Assembly (NCBI GenBank): GCA_046347045.1
Contig: JAXMGX010000013.1
Coordinates: 84,201-148,200, forward strand
Length of the DNA: 64,000 nucleotides
Reading direction: 5' to 3'
Source: ZC4RG30 sp046347045
GTDB lineage: Bacteria; Pseudomonadota; Gammaproteobacteria; Steroidobacterales; Steroidobacteraceae
The translations under genes were made by a program, and so were the position numbers. How positions within the stretch are numbered: the first letter of the stretch is position 1; every line of letters starts with the position of its first letter. Positions 1 through 10,002 of the stretch are shown here, one piece after another. The notes under the pieces are model-generated. The model was not told where the DNA came from and searched no databases. It worked only from the letters and a program-made list of their open reading frames with translations.

Positions 1-1186
1 ACTGGGCAACCGAATCGAAATTCTGCGTGCCGGCGGAAGTGCCCAGCGTCTGACCCAGGCCATAGCCGGTGGGCGAATGGCAGACGCGCGCGCAGGTGTC
101 CACATTGTTCGTGCCCAGCGCGGCGCGGACCAGCTTCTGCACCAGGTAGGCTTCTTCGTTGGTGCAGCGGGACGAAGTGATGCCGCCCACGGAGTAGCGG
201 CCGTACTTCTTCTGGATGCGGCGGAATTCGGAGGCCGCATGGTTGATGGCCTCGTCCCAGCTTACTTCGCGCCACGGATCGGTGATCTTCGCGCGGATCA
301 TGGGCTTGGTGATGCGGTCGGCATGCGTGGCATAGCCGTAGGCGAAGCGGCCCTTCACGCAGGCGTGGCCGTGATTCGCGCCGCCATCGCGATCGGGCAC
401 CATGCGCACCACCTGCTGCTCCTTCACCTCGGCCACGAACGAGCAGCCCACGCCGCAGTAGGCGCAGGTGGTCTTCACGGTCTCGGTGGGAGCACCGACC
501 TGCTGCATGGACTTCTCCGTGAGCGCGCCGGTGGGGCAGTTCTCGACACAGGCGCCGCAGGACACGCACTCGGAATCCTTGAAGCCATCGTCCTGGCTGG
601 CCACGATGCGCGACTCGAAGCCGCGACCCTCGACGGTCAGCGCGAATGTGCCTTGCACTTCATTGCAGGCGCGCACGCAGCGCGAGCAGACGATGCAGGC
701 CGCAGGATCGAAGGTGAAGTACGGATTGCTCTCGTCCTTGCACGCGGCAAGGTGTGTCTGGCCATCCTTGCCGTAACGCGTCGTGGTGGTCATGCCCAGC
801 TTCTTCGCCACCTGGCGAAGTTCGCTGCGCTCGCCGGCCGCATCCTTTTCGGGATGATCGGAGAGGTACAGCTCGAGCACGCCCTGGCGCAGCTTGGTCA
901 GCCGTTCGCTCTCGGTCTTCACCTTCATGCCGGGCATCACGAGCGTGGTGCACGAGGCGGGGAAGCCGCGCTGGCCTTCGATCTCGACCAGGCACACGCG
1001 GCAGGAGCCGAATGCATTCAGGGAGTCGGTGGCGCAGAGCTTGGGGATGGCGCCGCCGGCAGCCGCCGCGGCGGCCATCACCGAAGTGCCCGCAGGCACG
1101 GTGACTTCCGCGCCGTTGATGTTCAGCGTGACGGGCGCGCCATTGGCAGGCGGGGTGCCATGATCATGGTGGTCCAGAGAGTACAT
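1..1186 (-). CDS. fdsA: NAD-dependent formate dehydrogenase, alpha subunit (partial, 3' end outside window)
   Basis: Molybdenum/tungsten-bis-MGD catalytic subunit oxidising formate to CO2 and passing electrons through Fe-S clusters to the FdsBG diaphorase. Visible are 395 residues: an N-terminal [2Fe-2S] domain (C51, C62, C65, C79), two ferredoxin-type clusters (C164/167/170/174 and C207/210/213/217), then the molybdopterin domain with its own cluster (C241, C244, C248, C276) and CARVCHSP, where C369 should be the metal-ligating Cys. H111 of the usual His-Cys cluster is present but its three partner Cys are not. ATG at 1186 starts MYSLDHHDHG. It lies 28 bases after fdsB. The downstream part, and any fdhD/fdsD, would be beyond base 1. 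NuoG is excluded by the active-site motif and absence of other nuo genes. Confidence 0.93.
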   Translation of the reverse strand, partial: MYSLDHHDHGTPPANGAPVTLNINGAEVTVPAGTSVMAAAAAAGGAIPKLCATDSLNAFGSCRVCLVEIEGQRGFPASCTTLVMPGMKVKTESERLTKLRQGVLELYLSDHPEKDAAGERSELRQVAKKLGMTTTTRYGKDGQTHLAACKDESNPYFTFDPAACIVCSRCVRACNEVQGTFALTVEGRGFESRIVASQDDGFKDSECVSCGACVENCPTGALTEKSMQQVGAPTETVKTTCAYCGVGCSFVAEVKEQQVVRMVPDRDGGANHGHACVKGRFAYGYATHADRITKPMIRAKITDPWREVSWDEAINHAASEFRRIQKKYGRYSVGGITSSRCTNEEAYLVQKLVRAALGTNNVDTCARVCHSPTGYGLGQTLGTSAGTQNFDSVAQ

Positions 1187-1214
1187 GGTGGATCTCCGTA
1201 GCTCCGTGGATGCT

Positions 1215-2756
1215 CTAGCGGTTGCGGTTGAAATCTTCGGGGAAGTGCTTCAGCGCGCTCATGACCGGGAACGGCGTCATGCCGCCCAGGCCGCACAGCG
1301 AACCATACTGCATCGTGTCGCACAGATCTTCGAGCAGCTTCAGGTTTTCGGCTCTCGAAGGCCCGCCGGCAATGATGCGGTCCATCACCTCGACCCCGCG
1401 GGTGGAGCCGATGCGGCAAGGGGTGCACTTGCCGCAGGATTCCACCGCACAGAACTCCATCGCATAGCGCGCCATGCGCGCCATGTCGACCTTGTCGTCG
1501 AAAGCCACGATGCCGCCATGGCCCACCAGCGCACCGATGGCGGTGAAGGCCTCGTAGTCCAGCGGCGTGTCGAAATCCTTCTCGGGGATGTAGGCGCCCA
1601 GCGGACCGCCGACCTGCACGGTGCGGATGGGACGGCCCGAGGCGGAACCACCACCGAAATCGTAGAGCAGCTCGCGCAGCGTCACGCCAAAGGCCTTCTC
1701 CACCAGGCCGCCGTGCTTGATGTTGCCGGCGAGCTGGATGGGCAGCGTGCCCCGCGAGCGGCCCATGCCGTAGTCGCGGTAGAACGCCGCGCCCTTTTCG
1801 AGGATGACCGGCAAGCTTGCCAGCGAGATGACATTGTTGATGATGGTGGGCTTGCCGAACAGGCCCTTGATGGCCGGCAGCGGCGGACGGAAACGCACCT
1901 CGGCGCGCTTGCCTTCCAGGCTTTCGAGCAGCGAGGTCTCCTCGCCGCAGACATACGCGCCGGCGCCCATGCGCACATCGAGCTCGAACACCTTGCCGCT
2001 GCCCAGCACGTCGCGGCCCAGGTAGCCACGGCGCCGCGCGGTGGCAATTGCCGCGCGCAGCGCAGCTTCGGCATGCGGATATTCGGCGCGCAGATAGATG
2101 TAACCCTGCGTGGCGCCCACCGCGATGCCGGCGATGGTCATGCCTTCGATCAGCGTGAACGGATCACCTTCCATCAGCATGCGGTCGGAGAAGGTGCCCG
2201 AGTCACCTTCGTCGGCATTGCAGACCACGTACTTCTGGTCGACCTGCTGGTCGAGCACGGTCTTCCACTTGATGCCGGTGGGGAAGGCAGCGCCACCGCG
2301 GCCGCGCAGGCCGGAGTCGGTGACTTCCTGCACCACCTGTGCGCCGCTCAGCGTCAGCGCGCGCTTGAGGCCCGCGTAGCCGCCATGCTGCACGTATGCG
2401 TCGAGATTCAGCGGATCGATGAGACCCACGCGCGCGAAGGTCAGGCGTTCCTGGCGCGCGATGTAGGGCAGTGAATCGACAGCGCCCAGCCGCAGCGCAT
2501 GCGCGGCACCGTTGAACAGGCCCGCTGTCACCAGCGCGGGCACGTCGGTGGCATTCACCGGACCGTAACCGATGCGCTGGCCTTCGATCTCCACTTCCAC
2601 CAGCGGCTCGAGCCACACCATGCCGCGCGACCCGATGCGCACGAGATCGATGGCAACACCAGCGGCCTGCGCCGCCTTCTGCAGCGCGAGTGCGGTTTCA
2701 TCGGCGCCCAGCGCCAGCGCGGCGGCATCGCGGGAAACAAATACGCGAACGCTCAC
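1215..2756 (-). CDS. fdsB: NAD-dependent formate dehydrogenase, beta subunit (NuoF-like, FMN/NADH)
   Basis: Flavoprotein that takes electrons from FdsA and reduces NAD+. The 513-residue protein has an N-terminal thioredoxin-like extension fused to a NuoF core, as in Fds enzymes. Core motifs are RGRGGAAFPTGIKW and CNADEGDSGTFSDR (FMN/NADH site), GAGAYVCGEETSLLESLEG, and a C-terminal [4Fe-4S] site ESCGKCTPCRIG with a further Cys in SLCGLGG. The start is GTG at 2756, overlapping the fdsG stop (GTGA) and preceded by GGAGG, which implies translational coupling. The same reading frame stays open upstream through fdsG, but that stretch is noncoding in this frame. Confidence 0.93.
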   Translation of the reverse strand: MSVRVFVSRDAAALALGADETALALQKAAQAAGVAIDLVRIGSRGMVWLEPLVEVEIEGQRIGYGPVNATDVPALVTAGLFNGAAHALRLGAVDSLPYIARQERLTFARVGLIDPLNLDAYVQHGGYAGLKRALTLSGAQVVQEVTDSGLRGRGGAAFPTGIKWKTVLDQQVDQKYVVCNADEGDSGTFSDRMLMEGDPFTLIEGMTIAGIAVGATQGYIYLRAEYPHAEAALRAAIATARRRGYLGRDVLGSGKVFELDVRMGAGAYVCGEETSLLESLEGKRAEVRFRPPLPAIKGLFGKPTIINNVISLASLPVILEKGAAFYRDYGMGRSRGTLPIQLAGNIKHGGLVEKAFGVTLRELLYDFGGGSASGRPIRTVQVGGPLGAYIPEKDFDTPLDYEAFTAIGALVGHGGIVAFDDKVDMARMARYAMEFCAVESCGKCTPCRIGSTRGVEVMDRIIAGGPSRAENLKLLEDLCDTMQYGSLCGLGGMTPFPVMSALKHFPEDFNRNR

Positions 2757-3232
2757 TGGCGTGACCTCCACTGCTGCAGCAGTTCCTCGAGGCGCGCGGG
2801 TGTCACGCGGCCATACAGCTTGTCGTCGATCATCAGCGACGGCCCGGCGGCGCAGTTGCCCAGACAGTAGGCTGCCTCCAGCGTGAACTGTCCATCGGCG
2901 GTGGTGCCGTGATAGTCGACGCCCAGCGATTCGCGGGCCTTGGCCTCGGTGGCCTCGCAGCCCATGGCCTGGCAGGCCTCGGCGCGGCACAACTGCACCA
3001 CGTGCTTGCCGGGACGGTGCTGGCGAAAGTAATGGTAGAAGCTGATGACGCCGTGCACTTCTGCGCGCGAGAGGTTCAGCCCCTCGGCGATGCGGGCCAC
3101 CGCTTCGGCCGGGATGAATCCCAGCTCTTTCTGGATGCCGTGAAGTATCGGCAGCAGCGCACCGGGCTGGGCCGCATGACCCGCGACGATGCGATCCACC
3201 GCAGCCACGCTTTGAGCGTCGAAATCTGACAT
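2753..3232 (-). CDS. fdsG: NAD-dependent formate dehydrogenase, gamma subunit (NuoE-like [2Fe-2S] protein)
   Basis: 159-residue thioredoxin-fold subunit that pairs with FdsB in the diaphorase module. The [2Fe-2S] ligands are visible as a C-x4-C pair (CRAEAC) and a C-x3-C pair (CLGNC). The N-terminal helical part contains LLPILHGIQKELGFIP, typical of NuoE/HoxE/FdsG. It is the first gene of the fdsGBA operon, reading leftwards, with a 287-base upstream gap that should hold the operon promoter. Together with the downstream molybdenum subunit this identifies a soluble NAD-reducing formate dehydrogenase rather than complex I. Confidence 0.92.
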   Translation of the reverse strand: MSDFDAQSVAAVDRIVAGHAAQPGALLPILHGIQKELGFIPAEAVARIAEGLNLSRAEVHGVISFYHYFRQHRPGKHVVQLCRAEACQAMGCEATEAKARESLGVDYHGTTADGQFTLEAAYCLGNCAAGPSLMIDDKLYGRVTPARLEELLQQWRSRQ

Positions 3233-3266
3233 GAATCCTCACGCGCGGCCTGCAGAACCGCGACTG

Positions 3267-3278
3267 CTGACTGGTCAG
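3267..3278. promoter_or_regulatory. Possible operator/promoter region of fdsGBA
   Basis: Within the 287-base gap upstream of fdsG there is a 5-2-5 inverted repeat, CTGAC-TG-GTCAG, about 35 bases before the fdsG ATG. Just upstream of it on the minus strand is TAAGAT, a passable -10 with only a weak -35 (TTAGTC, 18-base spacing). A regulator binding here is inference. Apart from this and the hairpin at 3439-3477 I see nothing in the gap. Confidence 0.25.
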
Positions 3279-3438
3279 ATATCTTAAGCCCTTCCGCAGC
3301 TTGCGACTAATTTCCTCGCTTGCCGCGGGCAGTCATTGCCCACGGAAAATGACGTCACTTCTTGCTGGCCGTCGCATGACGAAAGCAAGCATCGTGCCAG
3401 TCAACGGGCCGCGCCAGGCGAGCCGACGCGTCACGGGC

Positions 3439-3477
3439 GCAATGCAGCCGCGTCGCGGCGGAGCGCGGCTGCACTGC
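3439..3477 (-). terminator. GC-rich hairpin downstream of frmA
   Basis: A 14-bp stem with one mismatch (core GCAGCCGCG / CGCGGCTGC at 3444-3452 and 3464-3472) and an 11-base loop, 43 bases past the frmA stop. There is no U-tract on either side, so intrinsic termination is doubtful. It could act as a Rho-assisted or mRNA-stabilising stem. Confidence 0.35.
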
Positions 3478-3519
3478 ATCAGGCCAGCAGATGGCCGGCA
3501 GGTCGGTCGACGACCCGCG

Positions 3520-4632
<1,113 letters not shown>

Positions 4633-4649
4633 TCTCCGACTCCTCGACT

Positions 4650-5117
4650 TCAATTGCCGTTTTTGCGTGACGGGCCGATGCGCAAGGCCGCGGTCGCCAC
4701 CCTGACTTCAATAAGGAAACACCACAGCGCGCCCACCAGGGCCAGCATCGCGCCGATGAATACCAGCGCGATGCTCGCGCCGAAGGGAAATTTCACGAAG
4801 GCCGTGGCGAACAGCAGCACCACCACCAGCGCCACCAGCAGCGCGGCCATGGTGCCCAGCGTGATCGCGCGATTCATCAGCCGCGCGCGGCGGCTGGTAA
4901 CCGACAGCACGCGATGGATTTCCGCCGCCTCGTCCTCGCCGGCCCGCGGCAGCCGCTCCTCGAGTACACGGGCGCGGTCCACGATGCGCGCCAGGCGCGA
5001 GGTGAGCATGGCCAGCAGCACACCCAGGCCATTGAGCAGGAACACCGGGCCCAGCGACAGCTGGATGGCATGCGCCACGTCGGTGACCGCCATGAATTCC
5101 AGGTTGTTCCACATCAT
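4650..5117 (-). CDS. DUF2721 family membrane protein
   Basis: 155-residue protein of unknown function resembling the DUF2721 family. It has one hydrophobic segment near the N-terminus (LSLGPVFLLNGLGVLLAML), a charged linker with RLARIVDRARVLEERL that may form a coiled coil, and two more hydrophobic segments in the C-terminal half, so it is probably an inner-membrane protein. Its ATG overlaps the kdsB stop (ATGA), indicating coupled translation with kdsB. The frmA start lies 17 bases downstream. No catalytic motif is visible. Confidence 0.75.
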   Translation of the reverse strand: MMWNNLEFMAVTDVAHAIQLSLGPVFLLNGLGVLLAMLTSRLARIVDRARVLEERLPRAGEDEAAEIHRVLSVTSRRARLMNRAITLGTMAALLVALVVVLLFATAFVKFPFGASIALVFIGAMLALVGALWCFLIEVRVATAALRIGPSRKNGN

Positions 5118-5890
5118 GCGCCCTGCCCGAGTTCGCGGCCCTTCAGCGAGCGCACCAGCGCCAGTTCATGCTCGGTGTCCACCGCCGGCCCCGGCAAGGC
5201 AGCCGCGTCGATGACGCGGATCTGCATGCCATGTTCGAGCACGCGAAGCTGCTCCAGCCTTTCGATCTGCTCCAGCGGACTGGGCGGCAGCATCGACACG
5301 CGCCGCAGCGCGCCCACGCGATAGGCGTACAACCCCACATGCCGGCGCGCCCCATTGAAGCTGCGCTGACTGGCAAGCCCGGCGGGCGCCGTGTCGCGCC
5401 CCCAGGGAATCGGCGCACGGCTGAAATACAGCGCGCGACCTTCCAGATCGGTGACCACCTTCACGCAGTTCACGTCGCGGAAGGGATCGAGTCCGCCGAT
5501 GCGCACGGCCAGCGTGGCCACGGCGGCATCCGGGTGCTGGTCGAGCGCGGCGGCCACCTGCTGCAGCAGCTCGGGCGGCATCAGCGGTTCGTCGCCCTGC
5601 AGATTCACCACGATATCCTGCGCGTCCCAGCCGCATTGCAGCGCCACCTCGGCGATGCGGTCGGTGCCCGAGGCATGCATCAGCGAAGTCATCATCGCGC
5701 GTCCGCCAAAAGCCTCCACCGCCTGCATGATGCGCTCGTCATCGGTGGCCACGATCACATCCAGGGCGCCGCTGGCCACGGCGATCTGGTGCACCCAGTA
5801 AAGCATGGGCTGGCCGCAGATATCGATCAGCGGCTTGCCGGGCAGGCGCACCGAGGCATAGCGGGCAGGAATGACGACCCGGAACGACAT
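5114..5890 (-). CDS. kdsB: 3-deoxy-manno-octulosonate cytidylyltransferase (CMP-KDO synthetase)
   Basis: Activates KDO with CTP for transfer to lipid A. The 258-residue protein begins FRVVIPARYASVRLPGKPL, the nucleotide-binding signature, and contains VATDDERI, ASGTDRIAEV and NLQGDEPLMPP, all diagnostic of KdsB. It lies 8 bases after ycaR and belongs to the lpxK-ycaR-kdsB lipopolysaccharide block. With kdsA at 52 kb the window holds two steps of the KDO pathway. Confidence 0.95.
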   Translation of the reverse strand: MSFRVVIPARYASVRLPGKPLIDICGQPMLYWVHQIAVASGALDVIVATDDERIMQAVEAFGGRAMMTSLMHASGTDRIAEVALQCGWDAQDIVVNLQGDEPLMPPELLQQVAAALDQHPDAAVATLAVRIGGLDPFRDVNCVKVVTDLEGRALYFSRAPIPWGRDTAPAGLASQRSFNGARRHVGLYAYRVGALRRVSMLPPSPLEQIERLEQLRVLEHGMQIRVIDAAALPGPAVDTEHELALVRSLKGRELGQGA

Positions 5891-5898
5891 TGGATTGA

Positions 5899-6090
5899 TC
5901 AGCGCTCCAGCAGCGGGTCATCGCTGGCCAGCACCCGCGCTTCGTTCTCGAGCATCACGGGCACGCCATCGCGCACGGGGAAGGCCAGCCGGTCGGCGCG
6001 GCACACCAGCACCGCATCGGGCGCGGCATAACGCACCGGCGACTTGCACAATGGGCAGGCGAGGATATCGAGCAGCCGGGCGTCGAGCAT
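5899..6090 (-). CDS. ycaR: Trm112/YcaR family small protein
   Basis: 63-residue protein starting MLDARLLDILACPLCKSPV, the standard start of the Trm112/YcaR (UPF0434) family. Only one CxxC is present, plus a lone Cys in VLVCRADR, so zinc binding may be partial, as in many bacterial members. The in-frame upstream extension to 6153 lies inside lpxK and is unlikely to be coding. It sits 10 bases after lpxK and 8 before kdsB, the usual position. The bacterial function is not settled. Confidence 0.85.
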   Translation of the reverse strand: MLDARLLDILACPLCKSPVRYAAPDAVLVCRADRLAFPVRDGVPVMLENEARVLASDDPLLER

Positions 6091-6100
6091 TGAGTGTCCT

Positions 6101-7150
6101 TCAGGTTCCTGCGATGCGCGTGCGGACCTGCTGGAGCAGGCGCGTGGCGCCATCGGAATCGAACTGGATCGCCGCCTGCAGGAACCACATCCTGTCGTCA
6201 GCGAACTCCCGGCATTTTACGGCATCCTTTTCAGTCATGACGATGTCCTGTCCGTCGCCGAATGCCAGGTCCGCGGGCTGGAAGCGGTGATGGTCGGCGA
6301 AGGCGTGCGCGACAGGGTCGAGCCCCAGCGAACGCAGGGTCGCGAAGAACCGGGCCGGATTGCCGATGCCCGCCACGGCATGCACCCGCCGGCCGCGCCA
6401 GGCGGGCACCGATGAGCCCTCGCCGGACACAAGGCGCACGAATTGCACCGGCCGCAGCGACATGGAGCAGCGCTTTTCGGCAATCGCAATGCCGGTCAGT
6501 GTCGCGTGCAGGTTGCCGTCCTGCGGGTCGCTGTCCCGCAGCTTGCCGTTGATGACCACGGCATCCACTTCTGCCAGCCGCCGGACCGGTTCGCGCAGCG
6601 GACCCGCGGGCAGCAGACGGCCATTGCCCGCACCGCGCGCGCCATCCACCACGGCGATCTCGAAGTCCCTGCGAAGCGCGTAGTGCTGCAGGCCGTCATC
6701 GGCAACGATGACCTGGCAGCCCTCCTCCGCAAGCAGGCGCGCGGCGGCCAGCCGGTCGATGCCCACGCACACCGGGCATTCCGCGCGCCGCGCCAGCAGC
6801 AGGCTTTCATCGCCCACCTCGTCGGCGCTATCCGATGCCGTGACCAGTCTGGGAGCGCGCGCGCGGTGCCGCGCACCATGCCCCCGCGACACCACGCCAA
6901 CGCGCAGTCCCAGGGCCTGGAGCTGCTGCACCAGCCACAGCACCAGCGGCGTCTTGCCCGTGCCGCCCACGGAGATATTGCCCACGACGATCACCGGTAC
7001 CCCCGGATGCCCCGATGAAAGGATGCCGCGCCGGAAAGCCCAGCGACGCGCGCCTACCAGCAGACCGAAGGCGAGACCCAGCGGCCGCAGCGTCCAGGGC
7101 GCATCCGCCCCATACCAGCGAGCTTCGAATGCGCGACGCAGACTGTCCAT
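6101..7150 (-). CDS. lpxK: Tetraacyldisaccharide 4'-kinase
   Basis: Phosphorylates the 4' position of the lipid A disaccharide at the inner membrane. The 349 residues carry a Walker A loop GNISVGGTGKTPL (about residues 57-68), an N-terminal hydrophobic/amphipathic region, and VIVADDGLQHYALRRDFEI, a conserved LpxK segment. The ATG overlaps the msbA stop by one base. The msbA-lpxK-ycaR-kdsB order is widespread in Gammaproteobacteria. Confidence 0.95.
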   Translation of the reverse strand: MDSLRRAFEARWYGADAPWTLRPLGLAFGLLVGARRWAFRRGILSSGHPGVPVIVVGNISVGGTGKTPLVLWLVQQLQALGLRVGVVSRGHGARHRARAPRLVTASDSADEVGDESLLLARRAECPVCVGIDRLAAARLLAEEGCQVIVADDGLQHYALRRDFEIAVVDGARGAGNGRLLPAGPLREPVRRLAEVDAVVINGKLRDSDPQDGNLHATLTGIAIAEKRCSMSLRPVQFVRLVSGEGSSVPAWRGRRVHAVAGIGNPARFFATLRSLGLDPVAHAFADHHRFQPADLAFGDGQDIVMTEKDAVKCREFADDRMWFLQAAIQFDSDGATRLLQQVRTRIAGT

Positions 7151-8895
7151 CAGCCCTCGAACTGCAGGCGGTGAAGCTGCGCGTACACGCCGCCGCGCGC
7201 GATCAGCTCTGCATGCGTACCGGATTCAGTCACCCGCCCTTCCTGCAACACGACGATGAGATCGGCCTGCTCGACGGTGGAAAGGCGATGCGCGATCACG
7301 AGCGTGGTACGGCCGCGCATCAGCACGGCAAGCGCCTCCTGCACATGCCGTTCGGACTCGCTGTCGAGCGCCGAGGTGGCTTCATCCAGTATGAGGATGG
7401 GCGCATCGCGCAGCAGCGCTCGCGCAATGGCCACGCGCTGGCGTTGCCCGCCCGACAGCAGGCTGCCCCGATCGCCCAGCGGCGTGTCGTAGCCCTGTGG
7501 CAGGCCCACGGCGAACTCGCTGACATGCGCCGCATCCGCGGCACGCTGGAAGTCCGCCTCGCTGGCCGTGCTGCCAAACAGAATGTTGTTGCGCAGGGTG
7601 TCGTCGAACAGCAGCACGTCCTGGCCCACATAGGCCACCTGCCTGCGCAAGTCCGCCAGCCTGTAGTCGCGCACGTCGATGCCGTCCACGCGCACCGCGC
7701 CGGCGGTGGCGGTATACAGGCGCGGCACCAGCCCCACCAGCGTCGACTTGCCCGCGCCGGAGCGGCCGACGATGGCAAGCGTCTGCCCCGGATTCACGGT
7801 GAAACTCACATCCTGCAGCACCGGCGCGCTGCCTGCCGCATAGGTGAACGACACCGACTGCATCTGCACCACACCGCGCACCCGCTCGATGTGGTGCGCG
7901 CCGCCCGCCGGCTCGCGCGGCGCATCCAGCACCGCGAAGATGCCCTGCCCCGCGGCAATGCCCTGCTGTAGCGGTCCGCCCACATTCACCAGGCGCCGCA
8001 GCGGCGCCATCACCAGCAGCATCGCGGTGATGTAGCCGATGAAATCGTTCACCGACACCGCTGAACGCATCACCTGCGCGATGGCCACCGCCAGCACCGC
8101 GGCCAGCGCGCAGCCTGCCACCATCTGCACCACCGGGCCGCTGGCAGCGCGCACATTGATGAGCCGCTGCTGGTTCTTGCGATTGTCCTCGTTCACGGCT
8201 TCGAAGCGCCGCTGCTGCCAGTCCTCGGCGGTAAGCGTCTTGATCAGCGCCTGGCCATCGAGCGCCTCCTTGGTCACGCGGGTCACATCGCCCATGGACT
8301 GCTGGATGCCGGCGCTGTGACGCCGGAACCTGCGGTTGATGCCCGACAGCACCCAGCCGATCACCGGTGCCGCCACCAGCGCCAGCAGCGTGAACTGCCA
8401 GGACTTCCAGAACATCAGCGTGAGCAGACCCAGCAGCGCCAGCGAGTCGCGGATCAGCACGCACACCGAATTGGTGGCGGCCTCTGCCACCTGTTCGGCG
8501 TCATACACCAGTCTCGAGAGCATGCGTGCGGAGGATTCGCGGTCGTACCACTCGGCCGGCAGGTGCAGGTACTGCGCGAACAGGTCGGCCCGGATGGCCT
8601 TCACCACGCGCCGGCCCACGCGCCCCGGATAGGCAGTGGCCAGGAAATCGCCGATGCCGCGCAACAGGAACAGCAGCAGCGCGCCCAGCGGCACAGCCCA
8701 CACCGCGCGCGGATCCGGCTGCACGAAGGCGTACTTGAGGAACTTGTCGACGAACCAGGCGATGCCGGCCTCGGTGCCGGCATACAGCGCCATGCCGGCC
8801 ACGCCGATCATGAAGGTGCCGCGCCAGGGCCGCGCATAGGCAAGCAGGCGCCGGTAGACCGCCCGGACCTGCGCCGCGCTGGCCTTGCCCGTCAT
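7150..8895 (-). CDS. msbA: Lipid A export ABC transporter MsbA
   Basis: Homodimeric flippase moving lipid A-core across the inner membrane. The 581 residues comprise an N-terminal six-helix membrane domain and a C-terminal ATPase with Walker A GRSGAGKST (about residue 375), signature LLSGGQRQRVAIARAL (about 477), Walker B ILILDEATSALD (about 500) and an H-loop in IAHRLSTVE. Start and stop overlap exbD and lpxK, so it is translated as part of a compact operon. Confidence 0.95.
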   Translation of the reverse strand: MTGKASAAQVRAVYRRLLAYARPWRGTFMIGVAGMALYAGTEAGIAWFVDKFLKYAFVQPDPRAVWAVPLGALLLFLLRGIGDFLATAYPGRVGRRVVKAIRADLFAQYLHLPAEWYDRESSARMLSRLVYDAEQVAEAATNSVCVLIRDSLALLGLLTLMFWKSWQFTLLALVAAPVIGWVLSGINRRFRRHSAGIQQSMGDVTRVTKEALDGQALIKTLTAEDWQQRRFEAVNEDNRKNQQRLINVRAASGPVVQMVAGCALAAVLAVAIAQVMRSAVSVNDFIGYITAMLLVMAPLRRLVNVGGPLQQGIAAGQGIFAVLDAPREPAGGAHHIERVRGVVQMQSVSFTYAAGSAPVLQDVSFTVNPGQTLAIVGRSGAGKSTLVGLVPRLYTATAGAVRVDGIDVRDYRLADLRRQVAYVGQDVLLFDDTLRNNILFGSTASEADFQRAADAAHVSEFAVGLPQGYDTPLGDRGSLLSGGQRQRVAIARALLRDAPILILDEATSALDSESERHVQEALAVLMRGRTTLVIAHRLSTVEQADLIVVLQEGRVTESGTHAELIARGGVYAQLHRLQFEG

Positions 8896-9317
8896 TTCGC
8901 GGCGGGCTGCTGCACGGTGGCGATTTCCAGCTGGGCGAATCCCATCTTGCCCAGCACATCCATCGCGGTGATCACCGACTGGTGCGTGGCGCGCGCGTCG
9001 GCGCGCAGCACCACGCGGGCGGCGCGGTCCTCGCCGGCCACGTGCGCCACGGCGCCGCGCAGCGTCTCGCGGCTGGAGTTCACCAGTTCCCGCTCGTTCA
9101 CCCGGTAGCCACCCTGCTGCGTCACCGTGACGACGATGCGCTCGGCCGAGCGGTTGTCGTGGGGCTTGTCGCTGGCCACCGGGAGCTGCACGCGCATGCG
9201 GCCCTGGTCCACGAAGGTGGACGAGAGCATGAAGAAGATCACCAGCACCAGCAGCACGTCGATCAGCGAGATCAGGTTGATCTCCGGATCCTCCGGCCGG
9301 CGCGTGTTGAATTTCAC
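8892..9317 (-). CDS. exbD: ExbD/TolR family biopolymer transport protein
   Basis: 141-residue protein with one N-terminal transmembrane helix (INLISLIDVLLVLVIFFML) carrying the conserved Asp that takes part in proton-driven energy transduction, and a periplasmic domain. It pairs with the ExbB-like gene immediately upstream, both joined by 4-base overlaps. No tonB lies nearby. In related genomes this exbBD pair sits between comEC and msbA, so its partner system is not evident from context. Confidence 0.9.
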   Translation of the reverse strand: MKFNTRRPEDPEINLISLIDVLLVLVIFFMLSSTFVDQGRMRVQLPVASDKPHDNRSAERIVVTVTQQGGYRVNERELVNSSRETLRGAVAHVAGEDRAARVVLRADARATHQSVITAMDVLGKMGFAQLEIATVQQPAAK

Positions 9318-9940
9318 GCGCTCTCCGCGCTGTTCTCGACGCGATCGTTCAGCGCATCGGCGAAGCGCACCACATCGCGCTCCATCTGCGACACGATGCG
9401 ATCGACGCGGCCGCGCAGGTAACGGTAGGCGATGTACGAGGGAATGGCCACCGACAGCCCCGCCGCCGTGGTGATCAGCGCCTCGGAAATGCCGCCGGAC
9501 AGCAGCCGCGGATCGCCCATGCCGCCTTCGTAGATGGCGTTGAAGGCCTTGATGATGCCCATCACGGTACCCAGGAGGCCCATCAGCGGTGCGACGCCGG
9601 CGATGGTGCCCAGCGTGTTCAGGAAACGGTCGAGATCGCTGGCCACGTGGCGGCCTTCATCCTCCAGGCGCTCCATCATCACCGCGCGCGGGCGGTGACG
9701 GCAGGCAAGGCCCACGGCCAGCAGCTTGCCCAGCGGTGAATTGGTTTCCAGTGCGGCAACGACCTTGTCGTTGATCTGGCCGGCTTCCACCAGCGCCCAG
9801 ATGCGGCGGGTGAGATCGGGCGGCACCACGCGCCGTGGCTGAAGCGTCCACAGCCGTTCGAGGACGATGGCCGCGGCAATGACGGAACACACCACGATCG
9901 GCCACATGAACGGGCCGCCAGCACGCACGATTTCCCACAT
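9314..9940 (-). CDS. exbB: MotA/TolQ/ExbB family proton channel protein
   Basis: 208 residues with three predicted transmembrane helices: an N-terminal one (GGPFMWPIVVCSVIAAAIVL) and two around LNTLGTIAGVAPLMGLLGTV and ISEALITTAAGLSVAIPSYI, the conserved TolQ/ExbB pore region. The start MWEIVRAGG at 9940 is chosen because the 26 residues upstream are unlike the family. It would form the proton channel with ExbD. Confidence 0.9.
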   Translation of the reverse strand: MWEIVRAGGPFMWPIVVCSVIAAAIVLERLWTLQPRRVVPPDLTRRIWALVEAGQINDKVVAALETNSPLGKLLAVGLACRHRPRAVMMERLEDEGRHVASDLDRFLNTLGTIAGVAPLMGLLGTVMGIIKAFNAIYEGGMGDPRLLSGGISEALITTAAGLSVAIPSYIAYRYLRGRVDRIVSQMERDVVRFADALNDRVENSAESA

Positions 9941-10002
9941 GGGCGCGAATGATAGCCCAAAGGGCGCAGGGCATCGTTTGCATTGCTCGGGCCACCCGCA
10001 GC

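Noticed and set aside
1..3232. Complex I (nuoEFG) fragment
   Set aside because: The large subunit has the CARVCHSP formate dehydrogenase active site, NuoF has the Fds-type N-terminal extension and no other nuo genes adjoin.
1215..3242. Single 675-codon frame suggesting an fdsG-fdsB fusion
   Set aside because: Upstream of 2756 the frame is only fortuitously open; the fdsG sequence is in another frame and fdsB has its own GTG with GGAGG.
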